A stretch of 64,000 nt of DNA from Urophycis tenuis (taxonomy: Eukaryota > Chordata > Actinopteri > Gadiformes > Phycidae): NCBI GenBank assembly GCA_036785325.1, contig JAXIVH010000014.1, forward strand, positions 3,316,862-3,380,861, read 5' to 3'. A program made the position numbers and the translations under genes. The notes beneath the pieces were generated by a model, which saw only the letters and a program-made list of their open reading frames with translations, was not told where the DNA came from and searched no databases. This document shows, piece after piece, positions 33,168-46,691 of this stretch; the stretch's first letter is position 1; each line of letters starts with the position of its first letter.

Positions 33168-36100
33168 AAGTGTACCCCTGCAGTGAAGCGTGGGTACTGT
33201 TTTACGTTTGAAGCACTGGAAACATTTCACCACAGTGTTTTCCTCTAAGAAATGCGGGGAGACACAGAGTATTCCATGAAGGCTTCTCTGGAAGGGTATA
33301 TATTACCACATAGGAAACTGACCCACAGGGATGTACAAATGTTTTTTTTGGATTTTTTTTCTCTGTTGAGTTCTGTTGAATATTTTTTTTTTTGTGTTGC
33401 TTCATACAGCGACACATTGACTGACCTTTCTTACCCCGTTGCTTGCCTGTTTGGTATTTGTATGGGTCCTTGGCATCCGTGGCGATCCATTGTATTCATA
33501 GAGCTGCTGTAATGGTTTGCTTATGTATCCGCATGCTGTGCTTCATGGAACACAATATACACAGCAGTAGCAATGCACAAAATAATATGCTTGCAATTTT
33601 GTGCAAGTAAGTATAAATCAAGGCTAATTCCTCTTCATTGAGAAATTACATTTGTGGGACTAATCAATCCTGATCATGGCAACATGGGAACAAATCCCGG
33701 GTGAGCGCATTTGTAATTTCTGCTGTAATGTTTGGAAAAAGGGCAGCACATTTTAACAGCCAACATTCTTTGAGAAGGCAACACCAGGGTAATCAGGTTG
33801 ATTTCTGACCGGAGCTTTTTCGAAAGCAAGTTGACGTGAGGATCAAGCTCGGTTAACCACGCCTTAAACTGCACGATGACATTAAAATACATGATTCAAT
33901 TAAAATAAATGAAAATAAATGAATACATCAATTATATGTTCAACCCAACATGAAACCTCATTCGGAGCATACCTTGATTTATTAATGTCGGCTTATGACA
34001 AGCATAGCTAATGCACATAAATGAGTCCACATTCTGCCATTAATGTTGTCAGACATAATTCCTCCTGTTTGGCTAAAATGTCCAGCTGACAGTGTGGGTG
34101 CTTAACCTTTTTCTAGTCGCTAGTCGTTTCATCTGGTGGGTGCACGTCGGCCCAATGCTGGCTCATACAGAAGGTTATGTACAATGCAAACTGCTACGTA
34201 CCGTGCAAACAATGCAAACTGGGTTTGAGGTTTTTGTTTGAGCGTCTTTCCATCTATCTGTCAGACTTACCTACACATCTGAAAACATAATTAGGGGCCA
34301 TGTTTCCACATATTTACATAGTCAACCGGCGCTCCGATTGCTAAACAAAATCAGAAAAACTATGGCCCCTCCCACATCTGTGTTGCTAATTCAAAATGCA
34401 TGTAGAATGAGTCTGGGCCCAGTCGGTCTGGACATACATTTAGTCTACCATTTACAGTAACACAAAAAGAAGAAAAGGCTGTTGCTACGCTCTGTGACAC
34501 ACACAGACACCGGAGACTCCCAGCGGTGGAGGGAAGTCTCTGGTTTGCAGTCCGACTGCTTTCCTTTGTTAGCAAAGAAGGCTTTAATGCTTCCCTCTGG
34601 GACTGCCCCATTGCATGCTGGACCTTTCAAAGCTCGTCAAAGTACTTTGAGGGGGGAAAACTGCCACTTGTGCGTTTTAAAGCGAGTTGCCTGCGAGTCA
34701 TGCTAAATGGTTTTTACCACGCCGGCGGTGTGTTTAGAGACATCATTATCATGCATAAACTCGACGGGCTGTCAGATCCGACGTCCACAGGTCGTTCGGA
34801 CTCCCGTTGGCCTTTTAGTGGGCCTATTATTCAACTATTTCCTCTGCGGATCCCTGCTCCCAGGGAGCCTTTGGTAATCCGCCAATGACTGCCCTCTGGT
34901 GTCTTTGCAGGTCAAACAAGCCATGGCATGAAAAAGCCATCAGGAACAGCCCTTTTGACTCAACATCGCCGTTGAGTCAAACCTTTTCCTGTGTTTGTCA
35001 TAGAGGGGGCATATTCCTATCCCACCCACCGAGTCCATCCAGGTAAAGCCTGTCCTCTGTCTGGAACATACATGGCTCTGCGCCAGGGTGGTGTTTAGGT
35101 TCGGCTTGATGTTAGCTGTAGCGTTCTTCTGGAGCTATAGCGCCGTGTTGGTGGAGCAAGGTAAACTGAGCCGCTTAAGCTTCCACATGGCTGAAGTGTT
35201 TTTGCCTTGTTCTGGATTAGCTCCGGTGATATTGCGAAGAGAGAGGACAATTACATCGTGCCCAGAGTGCCTTAGTTCTGATTCGGTCATCGCTAGCTCT
35301 TAAAAAGGTCCTCGGAAATTCCTTCTCATTACCGAGACCTTGACCGTGAGTGAACTGTGAACCGCAGCCTGATGGGGCTCAGGCAGAAACAGCCCCCGTT
35401 CGCTCCCAGTGTGTGTGCGAACCCCGTGGGTTCAGACAACAACGATCATAAACAAACGGTCGTAATCATAAATGGTATAAATAGATAATGAGAGTTGCGT
35501 GAGTGGATAGAATGCACATAAAATGTACAAATTAAGTTAAGGAGAGGGATGTAAGTCACATTTTTTAAGTCAAAATACAGCCTGTTCCTATGTTGCCGAT
35601 TTACTGTAAGTAAAGTGAAGTAAAACTAAAGTAAGTGATTTACTCATGTACACTCCAACATGTTGTCCCTTTAAGATAAAGATGGATAAGTACAACCATC
35701 AATCAGTTAATCAATTGCCAATTTGTGAAATATAATTAGAAACACATACACCGAATAGAACTCTTTGCGTGTGAACAAGTTATATAAAGTCAGAATTGAG
35801 TGTAATCCCGAATTGAGTGTAATCCCTATTAGACACAACAGACATGGCACTCACTATTGGTGGTTTCAGGTGGTGTGTCCACCTCCACAGCCCCTCTGTC
35901 AGGCCCACCTCAGGCCTCTAATAAACCCATCTCGCACCCCCATGTGCTCTTTATTACCAGGTGACCGGTGGTGGTTGCGACCGGGGGTCCCGTTCCCTCT
36001 TTCAACATCGACGTCATGGTCCTTCGCCTCCCTCTAATGTTTTTTTTTTTTCCTTCCCCTGTTACACGTTTCAATAGCGCAGCGAGCGCACAGCATCCTG

Positions 36101-36230
36101 GATCCCGGAGCGCCGAGGGAAGCGAAGAAGAAGAAGAAGAAGAAGAAGACACTCGGTCCCATTCGGGTTGGACGACGTCCAACAGAATCGGCGTGGTTCC
36201 TCTGAGCAACGGGGAGAAGAGGAGGGCAGC
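33166..36230. other. Intergenic, no gene seen
   Basis: Mostly unique AT-rich sequence with few repeats. A tandem duplication of a 17-base word (GAATTGAGTGTAATCCC) is at 35793-35826, and an (AAG)n run at 36125-36149. Confidence 0.6.
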
Positions 36231-37284
36231 GACTGGGAGCCGGGTTGCGTAACTCTGGGTGGGTGGATGGGTGGGTGGGTGGGTCGGTGGGTGGGGTCGT
36301 GGGGGGTGGGGGGGGGGGGGGGGGGGGGGTTAATCCCAGGACAATCCTCCCCAAGGTTACTCCCAGCTCCGGAGCGGATTCAGACCTGCTTTGGGCGGCT
36401 AGGTTCCAGGTGATTTCAATTTCCCTGCTCACTGATTAAGGGTTCCATTGATAACAAGAGATCCTTCTATCCCCCCCCCCCCCCCTCCGACTCAATTGAG
36501 TGACTTTGCTTCATTTCCTATCCTGTCGGGGCTTATCATATTGGATTGCATCTCTCATCCCCGCCGCGGATTAGGAGACGCACGCGTGCCACGCTGTCAT
36601 GTCTTCTTCGGGTTGTTTTCACTGGATGAGGCGCCGTGGTCATTGGATGTGTCCTTACAGACGACAGACTCAACGGGGACTCCACCTGAGCGCACAGCCC
36701 TGGGGTTATTTATGGTTCAGGCTTGATCCGGGTCTTCATTCACGACGAGAGCGTGAGGTGAAATGGCCCGGTGAGGTGCGCAGCCGCCACTGTTTTGGTC
36801 CAGGGTGACGAGGGAAGAGGAGATGAAACTCAAAGCAAAGGCTGTTTTTTTTTTCTCATGTCATGGATTCATTGTCCAATGAAATGCTCCCTGGTGGGAC
36901 CAAAACGCCCTCAGATGAACAGGTGAAGGAACTTCTGATATACGGAGTTGTTAGTTGGACGGCACAATCAAATGTGTGGTGGGCTGGCTGGGAAAAAAAA
37001 AGTACAGAACAATAAGTTTGTATGTATGTTATACAACAGCCCCCCCCCCCCACCACAACCCCTCTGCTTTGCCCTGAGCCCAACCCTAGAACCCCCTCCT
37101 CTGACCCCAGCCCCCCCCGCTCCTCAAACTCTCACTGGAATGATTTCAAGACCCCTTTTTTTTTTTATAAGCGAGGTTCAAACGAGGGCAACGCTACCCG
37201 ACTCAAGCCTGTAAAAGTCCCTTTGAGAGGAGGCGGGCGTCTGATCTACATCTGTGGAGGCCAATAAGAGCCCCGCGCACAAGC

Positions 37285-37285
<1 letters not shown>
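36231..37285. other. Intergenic, GGT-type minisatellite and G/C tracts
   Basis: GGGT-period repeats at 36257-36300 lead into a G run to 36329. C tracts at 36472-36485 and 37040-37051. No gene seen. Confidence 0.6.
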
Positions 37286-37334
<49 letters not shown>

Positions 37335-37420
37335 CATTGTTAACACTACACCATGTGAACACACACAAAACAGTCATCACTCTCCCACACACGCACACAC
37401 ACACACACACACACACATGC

Positions 37421-37466
<46 letters not shown>

Positions 37467-37492
37467 ACACGCACACACACACACAAACACAC

Positions 37493-37550
<58 letters not shown>
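37286..37550. repeat. (CA)n arrays
   Basis: Two CA runs (37286-37332 and 37386-37550) split by unique sequence. The second carries a repeated CACACACACGCACAC/CAAACAC pattern. Confidence 0.95.
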
Positions 37551-37913
37551 GCCAGCACAGAACATATCAGCTTCTCAACGAAGGAAGAAAAAAAAAAGGT
37601 AGAGGCGTTTTGTTAATGACAGCCATGGAAGTGTTCCTTTGTGTTATTTACGGGCGCTCCGGTGAAAAGGAAATGGATCACACATGTCCGTACCGATGTA
37701 AAGACTGACAGCAATTATGTAGTTCTAATATCAAAACAGTGTCAGCAGATTTCTCTCCACAGAGTGATGTACGAGCGGCGCACGGCAGCGCGCTGCCAAA
37801 TCAAATTGCCATTGAATATAAATTATTCCGCTCTCCAGTTTCTCTCCGAGAACGCACTTACGCAACGGAGGATCTCTGGAGGCAGCCCACACAACCCCCT
37901 TACCCCATAACCA

Positions 37914-38321
37914 CGCACACACACACACACACACGCACGCACGCAGGCACGCCCGCATGCACCCACGCACACACACACACACACACACATACGCACACAG
38001 ACGCACGCACACACACACACACATACGCACGCATGCGCCCACGCATGCACCCACGCACACACACACACACGCACACACACACACACATACACACACAGAC
38101 GCACACGCACACACACACACACACATACGCATGCATGCACGCATGCACCCACGCACACACACACACACACGCACACACACACATGCACACACATCTCCTC
38201 CCTCCCTCACACACACACCCCAAGAAACACACCCAAACACACACACACACACACACACACATCTCCTCCCTCCCTCACACACACAAACACACACACACAC
38301 CAAAGAAAGAAACACACACAT

Positions 38322-38360
<39 letters not shown>

Positions 38361-38362
38361 AC
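37914..38362. repeat. 450-bp CA-rich array with higher-order repeats
   Basis: Blocks such as ACGCATGCACCCACGCAC and ACATCTCCTCCCTCCCTCAC recur inside the CA background, the latter at about 38190 and 38259. Confidence 0.9.
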
Positions 38363-38530
38363 ACACACATACAACGCTTGACCAGAGTGAAGGCTTGTGT
38401 GTGTACGATTATCAGTGTTTCCGACTGCTGTCTTTGGATGCTACACTTGGAAGCAATGTGCCTCCGTGGGGCTCAGTGTGTGTGTGTGTGTGTGTGAGTC
38501 AAGGCCGGGAATGAACGCCGTGTTCCTCAG

Positions 38531-38614
38531 CAGTGAGTCAGCAGGAGGATTTCAACAGCGCTAGTCTGTGGTTCCCTGGCCAGCAACCGTACTACTCAGA
38601 CCACTATGGCCCCG
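38531..38614 (+). other. Orphan coding-like segment between repeats
   Basis: A TGTTCCTCAGCAG acceptor-like sequence leads into DFNSASLWFPGQQPYYSDHY and then GPG, at a possible GTGTAA donor. The open frame continues to the (GT)n tract. I do not recognise it. Confidence 0.15.
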
Positions 38615-38700
38615 GTGTAATGATGACAGCCTCTGAGACACTGCAACAGCAGTGCCTCCCAGTGCCCAGAAAACCTCCAGTCAGCATGTGTGCTAACACA

Positions 38701-38833
<133 letters not shown>

Positions 38834-39320
38834 AGGTCGCACAAGAAAGTAGTACCGGTCCATAATCCAAGCTGCCAGTTCTGTTGACCGTCAGCGATGA
38901 GGAACAAATCCAGACAGAGTAGAGTCTCTGGAGAAATGGAACTCATAAGGTCATGCAGTTCTTCAGAGAGAGAGAAAAAAAAAACATAACATAAAGATTT
39001 GCATAAGTGAATGAAAGAAATCAAATGCGTCTCTCAAAACTACAACAATGTCTGTTCCCAATGTTATTTTAACTTTCTTGTATTGCTGAATGTGATTGAA
39101 GAAAACTTGAAGACATTTACTGGCACTGCATGTCAAATTATTGATAGTTTTTTAAACTTACATTGCCATAACCCCAAACCTATAGCACATGTGTTATGAC
39201 CACCACTAAGAACGGGGCCATATGCTTTTGAACGGCGCAAGTTGAATTTCAGCAAACGTATTGAGGCTTAAGATGGTCTTCGTCAGCCAGCCCTTTGGCT
39301 ATGGTCTGTCATGGAGGGCG

Positions 39321-39419
39321 GACTGGATGGAGGGAGGGCTTTTAATTAACAAAGCTAACCTCTCGACGCCAGGTTGAGAGGTTAGCTTTGTTCATTCAAA
39401 GTCCTCCCTCCATTCATCC
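39321..39419. repeat. Foldback element with about 44-bp arms
   Basis: Left arm 39321-39364 and right arm 39376-39419 are inverted copies, with the inner 17 bp (AACAAAGCTAACCTCTC) a perfect match and the outer part slightly diverged. The loop is 11 bases. Confidence 0.85.
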
Positions 39420-40287
39420 CAACCACTTTTCCAAAATAGGGTCCTGGTGGCGCATGGATAAGGAGTCAAACGTAAATGGTCAATCACATAATTGTGAGAT
39501 GTCCAAACAAATCAGACATGTGTAAGTGTGTCGTGTACCTCTGAATTACAACGGCTACAGTTGGTTGCAGTTGGGAGTTGGAAGGTGTGTGAAGCGCAGC
39601 TTGTTGTCATCCAAATAATGGGAACGTGACTCACACAAAGTCATTACAACGTGGAAAATTCCTCTTGTTTATTTATTTTGCCGTTTAAACCCAAATTGCA
39701 TTCTTACATTAGTGAAACAACCCACTTCCTCAATACCGTAACACAATACGTTTAAAAAAAAAAAAAAAAAAAAGAGCAAGTCATTCGGTCAGGTGAACCT
39801 TGCGCGCTTGCAAAAAGAAACGTCTAAACGAAAAACAAAAGTTGCCCAGGGGGTATGAAAAACAGAACCACCCCGAACGAGCTGAATCTGTCTCCGGTTC
39901 GAGAAGGCTTTTAATAAAAGGCTTGCTGCAAGATATATATATATGAAGCAGCCTTCCACCTCCAGAGGGTACCTATTTGGGATGCGTGTCCAGAATGCAT
40001 TTAAAGCCCTGTAATTTGCAGAATTACGACCTGTCACGGGTCAGAAAGACGGCTGGCTTCATGTAAAGAACGCAGTCTCTTTTGTTTGTTTTTTACGACC
40101 TGGATTCTGGCGAGCCGGCTGTGATGCGCCTTGCTGTGGCGCACCGGCGACGCGCTCCCACCTCGTTACTGGGGTGATGTATTCACGGGGGGGGGCGGCT
40201 GCTGGACGACGGCCATGCCGCTCGCGAAATATGCCAAAGAGAGAACGAGGGGGCTTGACGCTGTGTGTCCGCTGCGATGAGACTTGT

Positions 40288-40292
<5 letters not shown>
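39420..40292. other. Intergenic, no gene seen
   Basis: Contains an A tract near 39752-39772 and a short G run near 40187. GGTCCTGGTGGCGCATGGATAAG at about 39440 recalls a tRNA A-box, but no B-box follows. Confidence 0.5.
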
Positions 40293-40348
<56 letters not shown>

Positions 40349-40512
40349 GCTCGCTCAACGTTTCTCTCAATTTTTCCATCCGCATTCGAGCACCAACGCT
40401 GAACTTCTGAGAGTGGGTGCGTGTGTGTGTGCGTTTGCGTGCGCGTGTGTGTGTATGTGTGTGGTGTGTGTGGTGTGTGCGTGCGTGCGTGTGTGTGTGT
40501 GTGTGTGTGTCC
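40293..40512. repeat. (CT)n followed by (GT)n
   Basis: CT run at 40293-40343, then GT/GC runs at 40413-40512. Confidence 0.95.
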
Positions 40513-43030
40513 CTCTTTATGGTTTCAGTAGGCAGAAAGAATATTTCCAAGAAAAAAAAAAAGTCATATTGCTTTTATTTGCACAATTCTATGCCTGTCA
40601 TTGTAAGTTAATGTTTCCCCCGCTGGAAGCTCGAGGGAGTGTACCGAGGGAACGCCTGAAGTCGTACAGGAACCTCACTTGGGGACCCTTCATGGGCCGA
40701 CAACCCTTACGCTTTTTGATTTGTAGAAATGTAAACATTTCCTCTTTGGAAGTCGCTGGTGTTGGGTTTGACGGCCCCTGGTGCAAATCCCTCAAAGTTA
40801 CCGTGTCATGGCGTTTCTGAGCCATCGTTGTTTATTCCATGTTTTTTATTTTTTATTTGATTGCTTATTCCCTCCCGGGGTCGAGTCCTCTTCCTTACCC
40901 CCATCATAAAGCGCCTCTGTAATGACCACTTATGGTGCCTTTAATTAGCCCCTATCACAAAAATGCATCTGAAAAGAAGCATGAATCATTGGAAACCGTT
41001 TAGATGCCATTTTCCACCGTCATTCCAGTAAAACTTTTTTTTGGTGGGGGGGGGGGGGGGGGGGGGGAGCTGAAAATAGCCAGCAGTGGGAGATTTCTTT
41101 TGGCTGGCTGCGCTCCCCATGATGTCAACGTCGGAAAACAAGGGGATTCAGACACTCTTATCATTATGTTTTGGTGGGGGGGCTATTATTTAGTATGTCA
41201 AGCATGTGGTAAACGGTACCGTGGTGGATTTTAATACTGGACCATTTCTATTTTACTTTACATGGTTACATTTTACATTGGAAGTGCAGATACTCATAGT
41301 GCTTTTGTTCACACACGCATGCACGCACGCACACACACACACACACACACACGCAGGCACATTCTCCACTGAACTCTACAATAAGTCAGTGAAACTGTAA
41401 TGGCCCAAAGACACGTTCTGGAAAGAAAGCATATTGTCTGAGTGCGTTTAGACGCGATGTTAAGGCACAGTCAAGGCTTGCGCTGGTCTTGCAGACCAGG
41501 TGCGGAGCAGTCTGCATGTGGCTGCGGCTGGAAAAAAAAAAAAGGCTCAGGTGAGGCAGCTTTAGATATATTGAGTGCTTAGCAGGACCAGGACCATCAA
41601 ATGTGTGGTCAACCCGCTGTGGAAAAATGTATAGAAATACTGCCTTTGTTTCAGACCCTCACCACGGGAGGGGAGGTGCGAGCGAAAAAACCCTGAAAGC
41701 ACAGCCAATCCTTCACTGGTGGCCCTGCCGTTATTACCTCATCAGCGAGCCGAAGGCGATGTATATCACTACATACTCGTCATGGAGGACATCAGTGATT
41801 CTGGAAGAACGGCTAGATGCATTGGAAGCCTAAGAATCTAGAAAGATGGTAAAGCAAAGTCTATCAGATGAGTACTTGATTAGGTGAAGCAAATACCAAC
41901 AAGAAGTACACTTGTAGAGAGACTCGCACACTCTTGTACCATCTCTGAAAAGGTTTGAAAGTAGCATTGTATCTGATCGGAACTGTCATGGCCAGTCACC
42001 AAAAGTGTCAACAAAAGTGTTGGCCCGTTGACGAATAAAGGCTCACTTCCAGTGTTTTGCTATGAAGTGACAGTTGAGCTCCAGTAGAATACATGATGGT
42101 GTTAACAGGGATGATGATGATGTAGCCCTTTAAATCAAGATAAATGTAGTTCTTCTGTTTCATATCTCGCAAACGATCGTACGGGTGACTTTGCAGGAGC
42201 CAATTTTGATCGACATTTTGAAACGATTTACAATTCTATTAGGTTCACATGGAATTATTGCGATGTGTCGATGTGGCTTGAGAAGGCCTCCCATGTGTAG
42301 AGTTTGGAATATAAGTAATACACTTTGTATTCAGAGGTCTCGGAACATGGACATGGATGCCAGTGAAGAGAGGCTGTGAACTTTCCAGTCAGTAATTACA
42401 TGAAAACCAATTCCTGTTTCATGCAATGGCTCTGTACATTCAAGGTTTCTTCAGTGGAAGTTTTCAGTGGAAAACTGAACGGCCGCTCCAACACTACGGA
42501 CATACAATAGTTCTTGCCAAAACCTGTCATTGATTTAAAAAAAAAAAAAAAGCAACCCATAATGGGCAGTTCTTGAATCCACAGCAAAGAGAAAGTTTTT
42601 AAAAATTTCTAATCTTTCCAAGCCAATACCGTTCCACATCAAGCGACTGACAACCAGAATATCTTCCTAATTGGGATCTCGGTTTCTCCTCTCGGCCCGA
42701 GAGAATGACGCAAGCTGGAGAGACTGAGAGTCTCTCTCTCTCTCTCTGTGAATCTGAGCTGAATCTGACTCCCGAGGCCCGCCGTCTGGAGGCGCAGCGA
42801 CAGGAAGAGCGGCTCTCCTGATGGCAATCAGGGCTCTCTCGGTGATACCCCAGGTTTAGGTCTCCCAACGTTGTGTGTGTTTTTTTCGCTTCCTTCCGTA
42901 AAGAATAGGAAGCACCTGTGTAAATGGACCGCGATCTCGAGAAGAAAAAAAAAAGGAACCGTCTTCATCTGGTCCTTGTTGTTGACTCCACGCAGCCAGG
43001 TGCTGGTGGGCTGCTGGGACTGCTTGTGTT
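40513..43030. other. Intergenic, no gene seen
   Basis: A G tract of about 22 lies at 41046-41068, (CA)n at 41313-41353, A tract at 42537-42552. No coding pattern recognised. Confidence 0.6.
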
Positions 43031-43040
43031 GTGTCTGTGT

Positions 43041-43087
<47 letters not shown>

Positions 43088-43133
43088 TGTGTGCGTGTGT
43101 GTGTCTGTATGTGTGTGTGTCTGTGTGTGTGTG
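43030..43133. repeat. (GT)n microsatellite
   Basis: GT with TC and AT variants. Confidence 0.95.
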
Positions 43134-44822
43134 GAGAGATCGGCCAGCAGACTCTTTAAGAGTCCAACGAAATCTCCATTCCTGTATTCATTCAATATTC
43201 CGAGGTCGCCGATTGCGATGTAAATTCATTAGTGAAATGTCGTAAAGTTGTCAAGTAAAACTTGACACCGCCTACCTACAGTGTGATAAATCAACTGCAT
43301 AACAGGGGGGACGTAAAGTTGATTGTAACACTGGTGCTTTGGTGCTTGGTTAACAACAAACTTAGGGTGTGGTCCACAATTATTTAGCAAATTGCTAGTG
43401 AGAGGAAAGGGGGGGGGGGGGGGGTGCTTGTGCTACGCTATGTGTGGCATTGTCTTGCCTGTGCAGGCACGCATATACACAACCAACCTGAACTATAGTA
43501 CATGCACACACTAACATGCAGACTCACACACTTAGGTTGTTAAACTGTAGGAGGCGGTACAAGGTGTCAGTGTGGAGTGGATTTATGGCGGTGCAGCATG
43601 TCTTCTAAGCTAATTATTTGGAAGACCCAAGCCAAAATGTTCTCCTGCCTCTGAAATGGATATCCAGCTGTGCTTTCCCTTTGGAATATGACGCCTAGAC
43701 TCGTCCTATTCCATTTTCCGTCATATTGCGTGTTTGAATACATTTCACGCCAACGCCACAAATGTACGATATATTTGAAAAAAAACTAGGTACTATTCCT
43801 CTATCTCCTTACCGGCAGGGATATTTCATTGGTCCTGTCTGCCATCATTGCTGCGGTCATATATTGATTCAAAATGAAACGGCGCCATTGTCCCCAGCAC
43901 AAAAGCATCACAGAAGAATTCCTTTGAGTTTCAATCCTGGAGAACCATCAACCATCTGCTTTGAAACTGACTAGCTATTTACCGTGACCACAAGGGCCAC
44001 TTAGCCACAGAAAGGCAACCGGGGGCGATCGTGGCTCTTGGACAGTGTGGCTGTTGGCCAATTTTTTTATTATTATAGTGGCCACAGAGGTCTGGCAAAT
44101 GCACAAAGGAAGGCTATTATCTGGGTTGGTGGTCCGAGACCTCACTCTGACATTTTGACCCCTGTGACACTATCACACTCTCCCCGTCCGTCAGAGGATG
44201 GACTCGGCTTCGTCTCTCCTTTTCTCCCTGATCTCACCATCTCCTATGTACTGACGCTGTCTCGGATACGGCTAACAAACCCATACGATACGGCAGGGCT
44301 AACCAGGCGGCTTTAGGTCCCCTCTCTGGGTTTTTTGGTGGTTGGGAACCATGCAATTATTGGCTTTGCAGCAATCTGCAGAACTTCATTGCGCTTGCAT
44401 TTTTTCAAACCCCGGGAGAATGTAATGTTGTTTCCCTCCTTCTTACGATCCTCAGCAACGTGGTTGGTACCGGGCCTCGGAAAATTAAAAGGAGTCTTAT
44501 CAGACTCTTAAGTTGGTAGCAGATTGTCTTCCTGTTATTGCTTTTATTGGAAAGTCTCGTGTTATAATTGTGGTTCACATGCCTGCGAGACCGCCGGTGG
44601 CTTCCATCTCGTCGTGTTGCAGGTTAGAGAAGGGCTGCGCTTTAAAAAAAAAAAATTACGCAGCTTCAGCGGTCTGGCGCACGTGTCCCGGCGTGACTGC
44701 GTGTGTACATTCAGTACCGCGGTCGGAAGCAGGCGCCTCCTGTGAATTTACAGTGTGTTGCAAAGTGCCACGTACCCTGTAAAGAGTTTACCCCGAACAT
44801 CGCTTTTGTTTATTCACCGTTA
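43134..44822. other. Intergenic, no gene seen
   Basis: Unique sequence with a G tract at 43409-43423 and an A tract near 44644. No coding pattern recognised. Confidence 0.55.
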
Positions 44823-44830
44823 GCGTTCAG

Positions 44831-45186
44831 CAGGCGCGACTTTAGACCTGGGCATTCGAGGCTATAGCCCCGGATCTCTGTGCCGCCAAATAAAAAATAG
44901 AAAAACATAATAATGATGAAAATCAGTAGCGAAGCTAGACCTTTTTTGGGCTCAAGCCCTCCCAAAACTTAGCCCACCCTATCATTTCGTACTCAAATCT
45001 AACATTCTACCGTCTACTGTAGACTGTTAAGAAATATACAATGTGATTGATAGATAAATAGATAGATTTACCCCCCATCAGGATAAATTCTGAAAAATTC
45101 TAGGTTCTGACTTTCAGAACCCCCCCCCCCCCGTAGCTTCCTGGGGCTAAGCCCCCCCCAAAAGTCAGAACCTAGCATCGCCCCTG
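44831..45186. mobile_element. hAT-like MITE, 356 bp
   Basis: The left end CAGGCGCGACTTTAGACC and the reverse complement of the right end, CAGGGGCGATGCTAGGTTC, are imperfect inverted repeats with the CAGGNGCG start typical of many hAT elements. The flanks GCGTTCAG (44823-44830) and GTGTTCAC (45187-45194) match at 6 of 8 bases, as an aged 8-bp hAT target duplication would. It has no coding capacity. Confidence 0.7.
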
Positions 45187-45194
45187 GTGTTCAC

Positions 45195-46530
45195 TATTTG
45201 TTTGTTTGCAGATACAATGATGCCATTCTGACAACGTTTTGATTTTGTTCATCACACTTCATCAACACATTTGATATCCTCGTCTCATATGATGTCATCA
45301 TAAATGTTGTGTCCCATGTCAGGGTGATTGTCAGTTAGGTTGTTGTAGACCATTTTTCTGAAATGTAATGCTATATGAAATTCACTTTTTTCTTTCAAAG
45401 GAATGATGGTGCTTATGGTTTGAAGTTGATGATATATTCGTCTGTGATGGATTAGCAACCCAATTGTCATTCATTAATCATTTAGAATCATTATATTCAA
45501 TCATTGTATTCAATTATTTTGAACACATATATATGTTTTAATAGGTGGTTTCAGTCATGCTGACAAGAACATCCAACATTATGCATAGACTTGTTAACTA
45601 ACTACTACCACATCCGACAACCGTGTGAATGAATAGAGGTTAGTGAAATAATATGTGGTCATCAGGAGAAATGAACAAAATATGGTTTTCTAACACAAAT
45701 CTCAGGAGACATCACATGCAGTTTCCACAAGCAGCTGATTAATGGAAGCTGTCGGGGTTGGTTTTGCTACTAAGTGGTCAATTTAATTAGTACCTTCGGG
45801 ACTTAAATTTCCATTGGCCAAATATCAGACTCTGAAATCCCATGGCGCTATCACGTAACATAATGTGTTACCTAAAAAGGTAAACAAATGAAGCGATTAC
45901 AGTGAATGATGAATTGGATCTGTCATGGCGTGTTTGTTTTGTACTGTGAAATTAAATTAGAAAATGTTATCAGAAGGGTCTGTTGCTCTCGTTTAAACTA
46001 ATTGGTGGAGTATGTGATATGACCATGAGTTTTACGGTTTTGCCAAATTTCCTTGCCAAGTAATACCAAAATGTAGAAATTTTTCAATAGACTTATTTTC
46101 GGTTTTTTGAACCGCAGAAAAAATATTTACAAAAACAAGTTTGACAGAAATCGCATGACATCAAATATGCTTCACCATTTTATCTTTGCAGACACATATT
46201 CACTGATTGCTACGTTACGTGTTAAAAATCCTTATCATGACCATACCCCGCAGCGTTGTTTTCAGTCAAAGATTTGTTCTCTCTCCAAGGAACCCTTTTT
46301 TGTCTTCTGGAATCAAATGCGAACTTTAATAGATGGAAAATATTTAATAAAAGAAGATGGGGAAAGAGCATGCTGTCCCTCTGTGTTCTCTGGTGATAAC
46401 TTTAACATGGGAAACCGCCACCTCAGCCCCCTCACGGCCTGGTCCAGAAAGTAAAGCGATGGGAAAATGCTGTTCAAACAGTAAACTGTTGCAGGAGTTC
46501 TCACCAGAAGCTTTAACAACAGGTAGGTTG
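45195..46530. other. Intergenic, no gene seen
   Basis: AT-rich unique sequence. Open frames up to 115 codons (46107-46454) carry no recognised motif. Confidence 0.6.
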
Positions 46531-46537
46531 AGAAAAG

Positions 46538-46690
46538 TGTCAAGGTTAAGGTTAGGATAAAGGTAAGTATTAGGCCAAAAGATAAGATTAGGGTATAGGT
46601 TAGGGTAGGGTATAGGTTAGGGTAAAAATGTTGTTAAAAATTGTTGCTGTATTAACAGCAATGAAATGTTTCACTTTCTTATGACAAATG
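46538..46690. repeat. Degenerate telomere-like repeats
   Basis: Words such as GGTTAAGGTTAGG and TATAGGTTAGGGTAGGG recur to about 46626. A second, weaker block runs from 46745 to 46860. Confidence 0.6.
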
Positions 46691-46691
46691 T

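Noticed and set aside
37286..38362. Regular repeats that could suggest a CRISPR array
   Set aside because: Repeats are simple CA units without unique spacers, in a vertebrate genome.
37739..38497. 252-codon plus frame and 211-codon minus frame
   Set aside because: Almost entirely CA-repeat translation. No non-repeat domain.
39436..39470. tRNA A-box-like GTGGCGCATGGATAAGGAGTC
   Set aside because: No B-box or cloverleaf follows, so neither a tRNA gene nor a SINE head can be supported.
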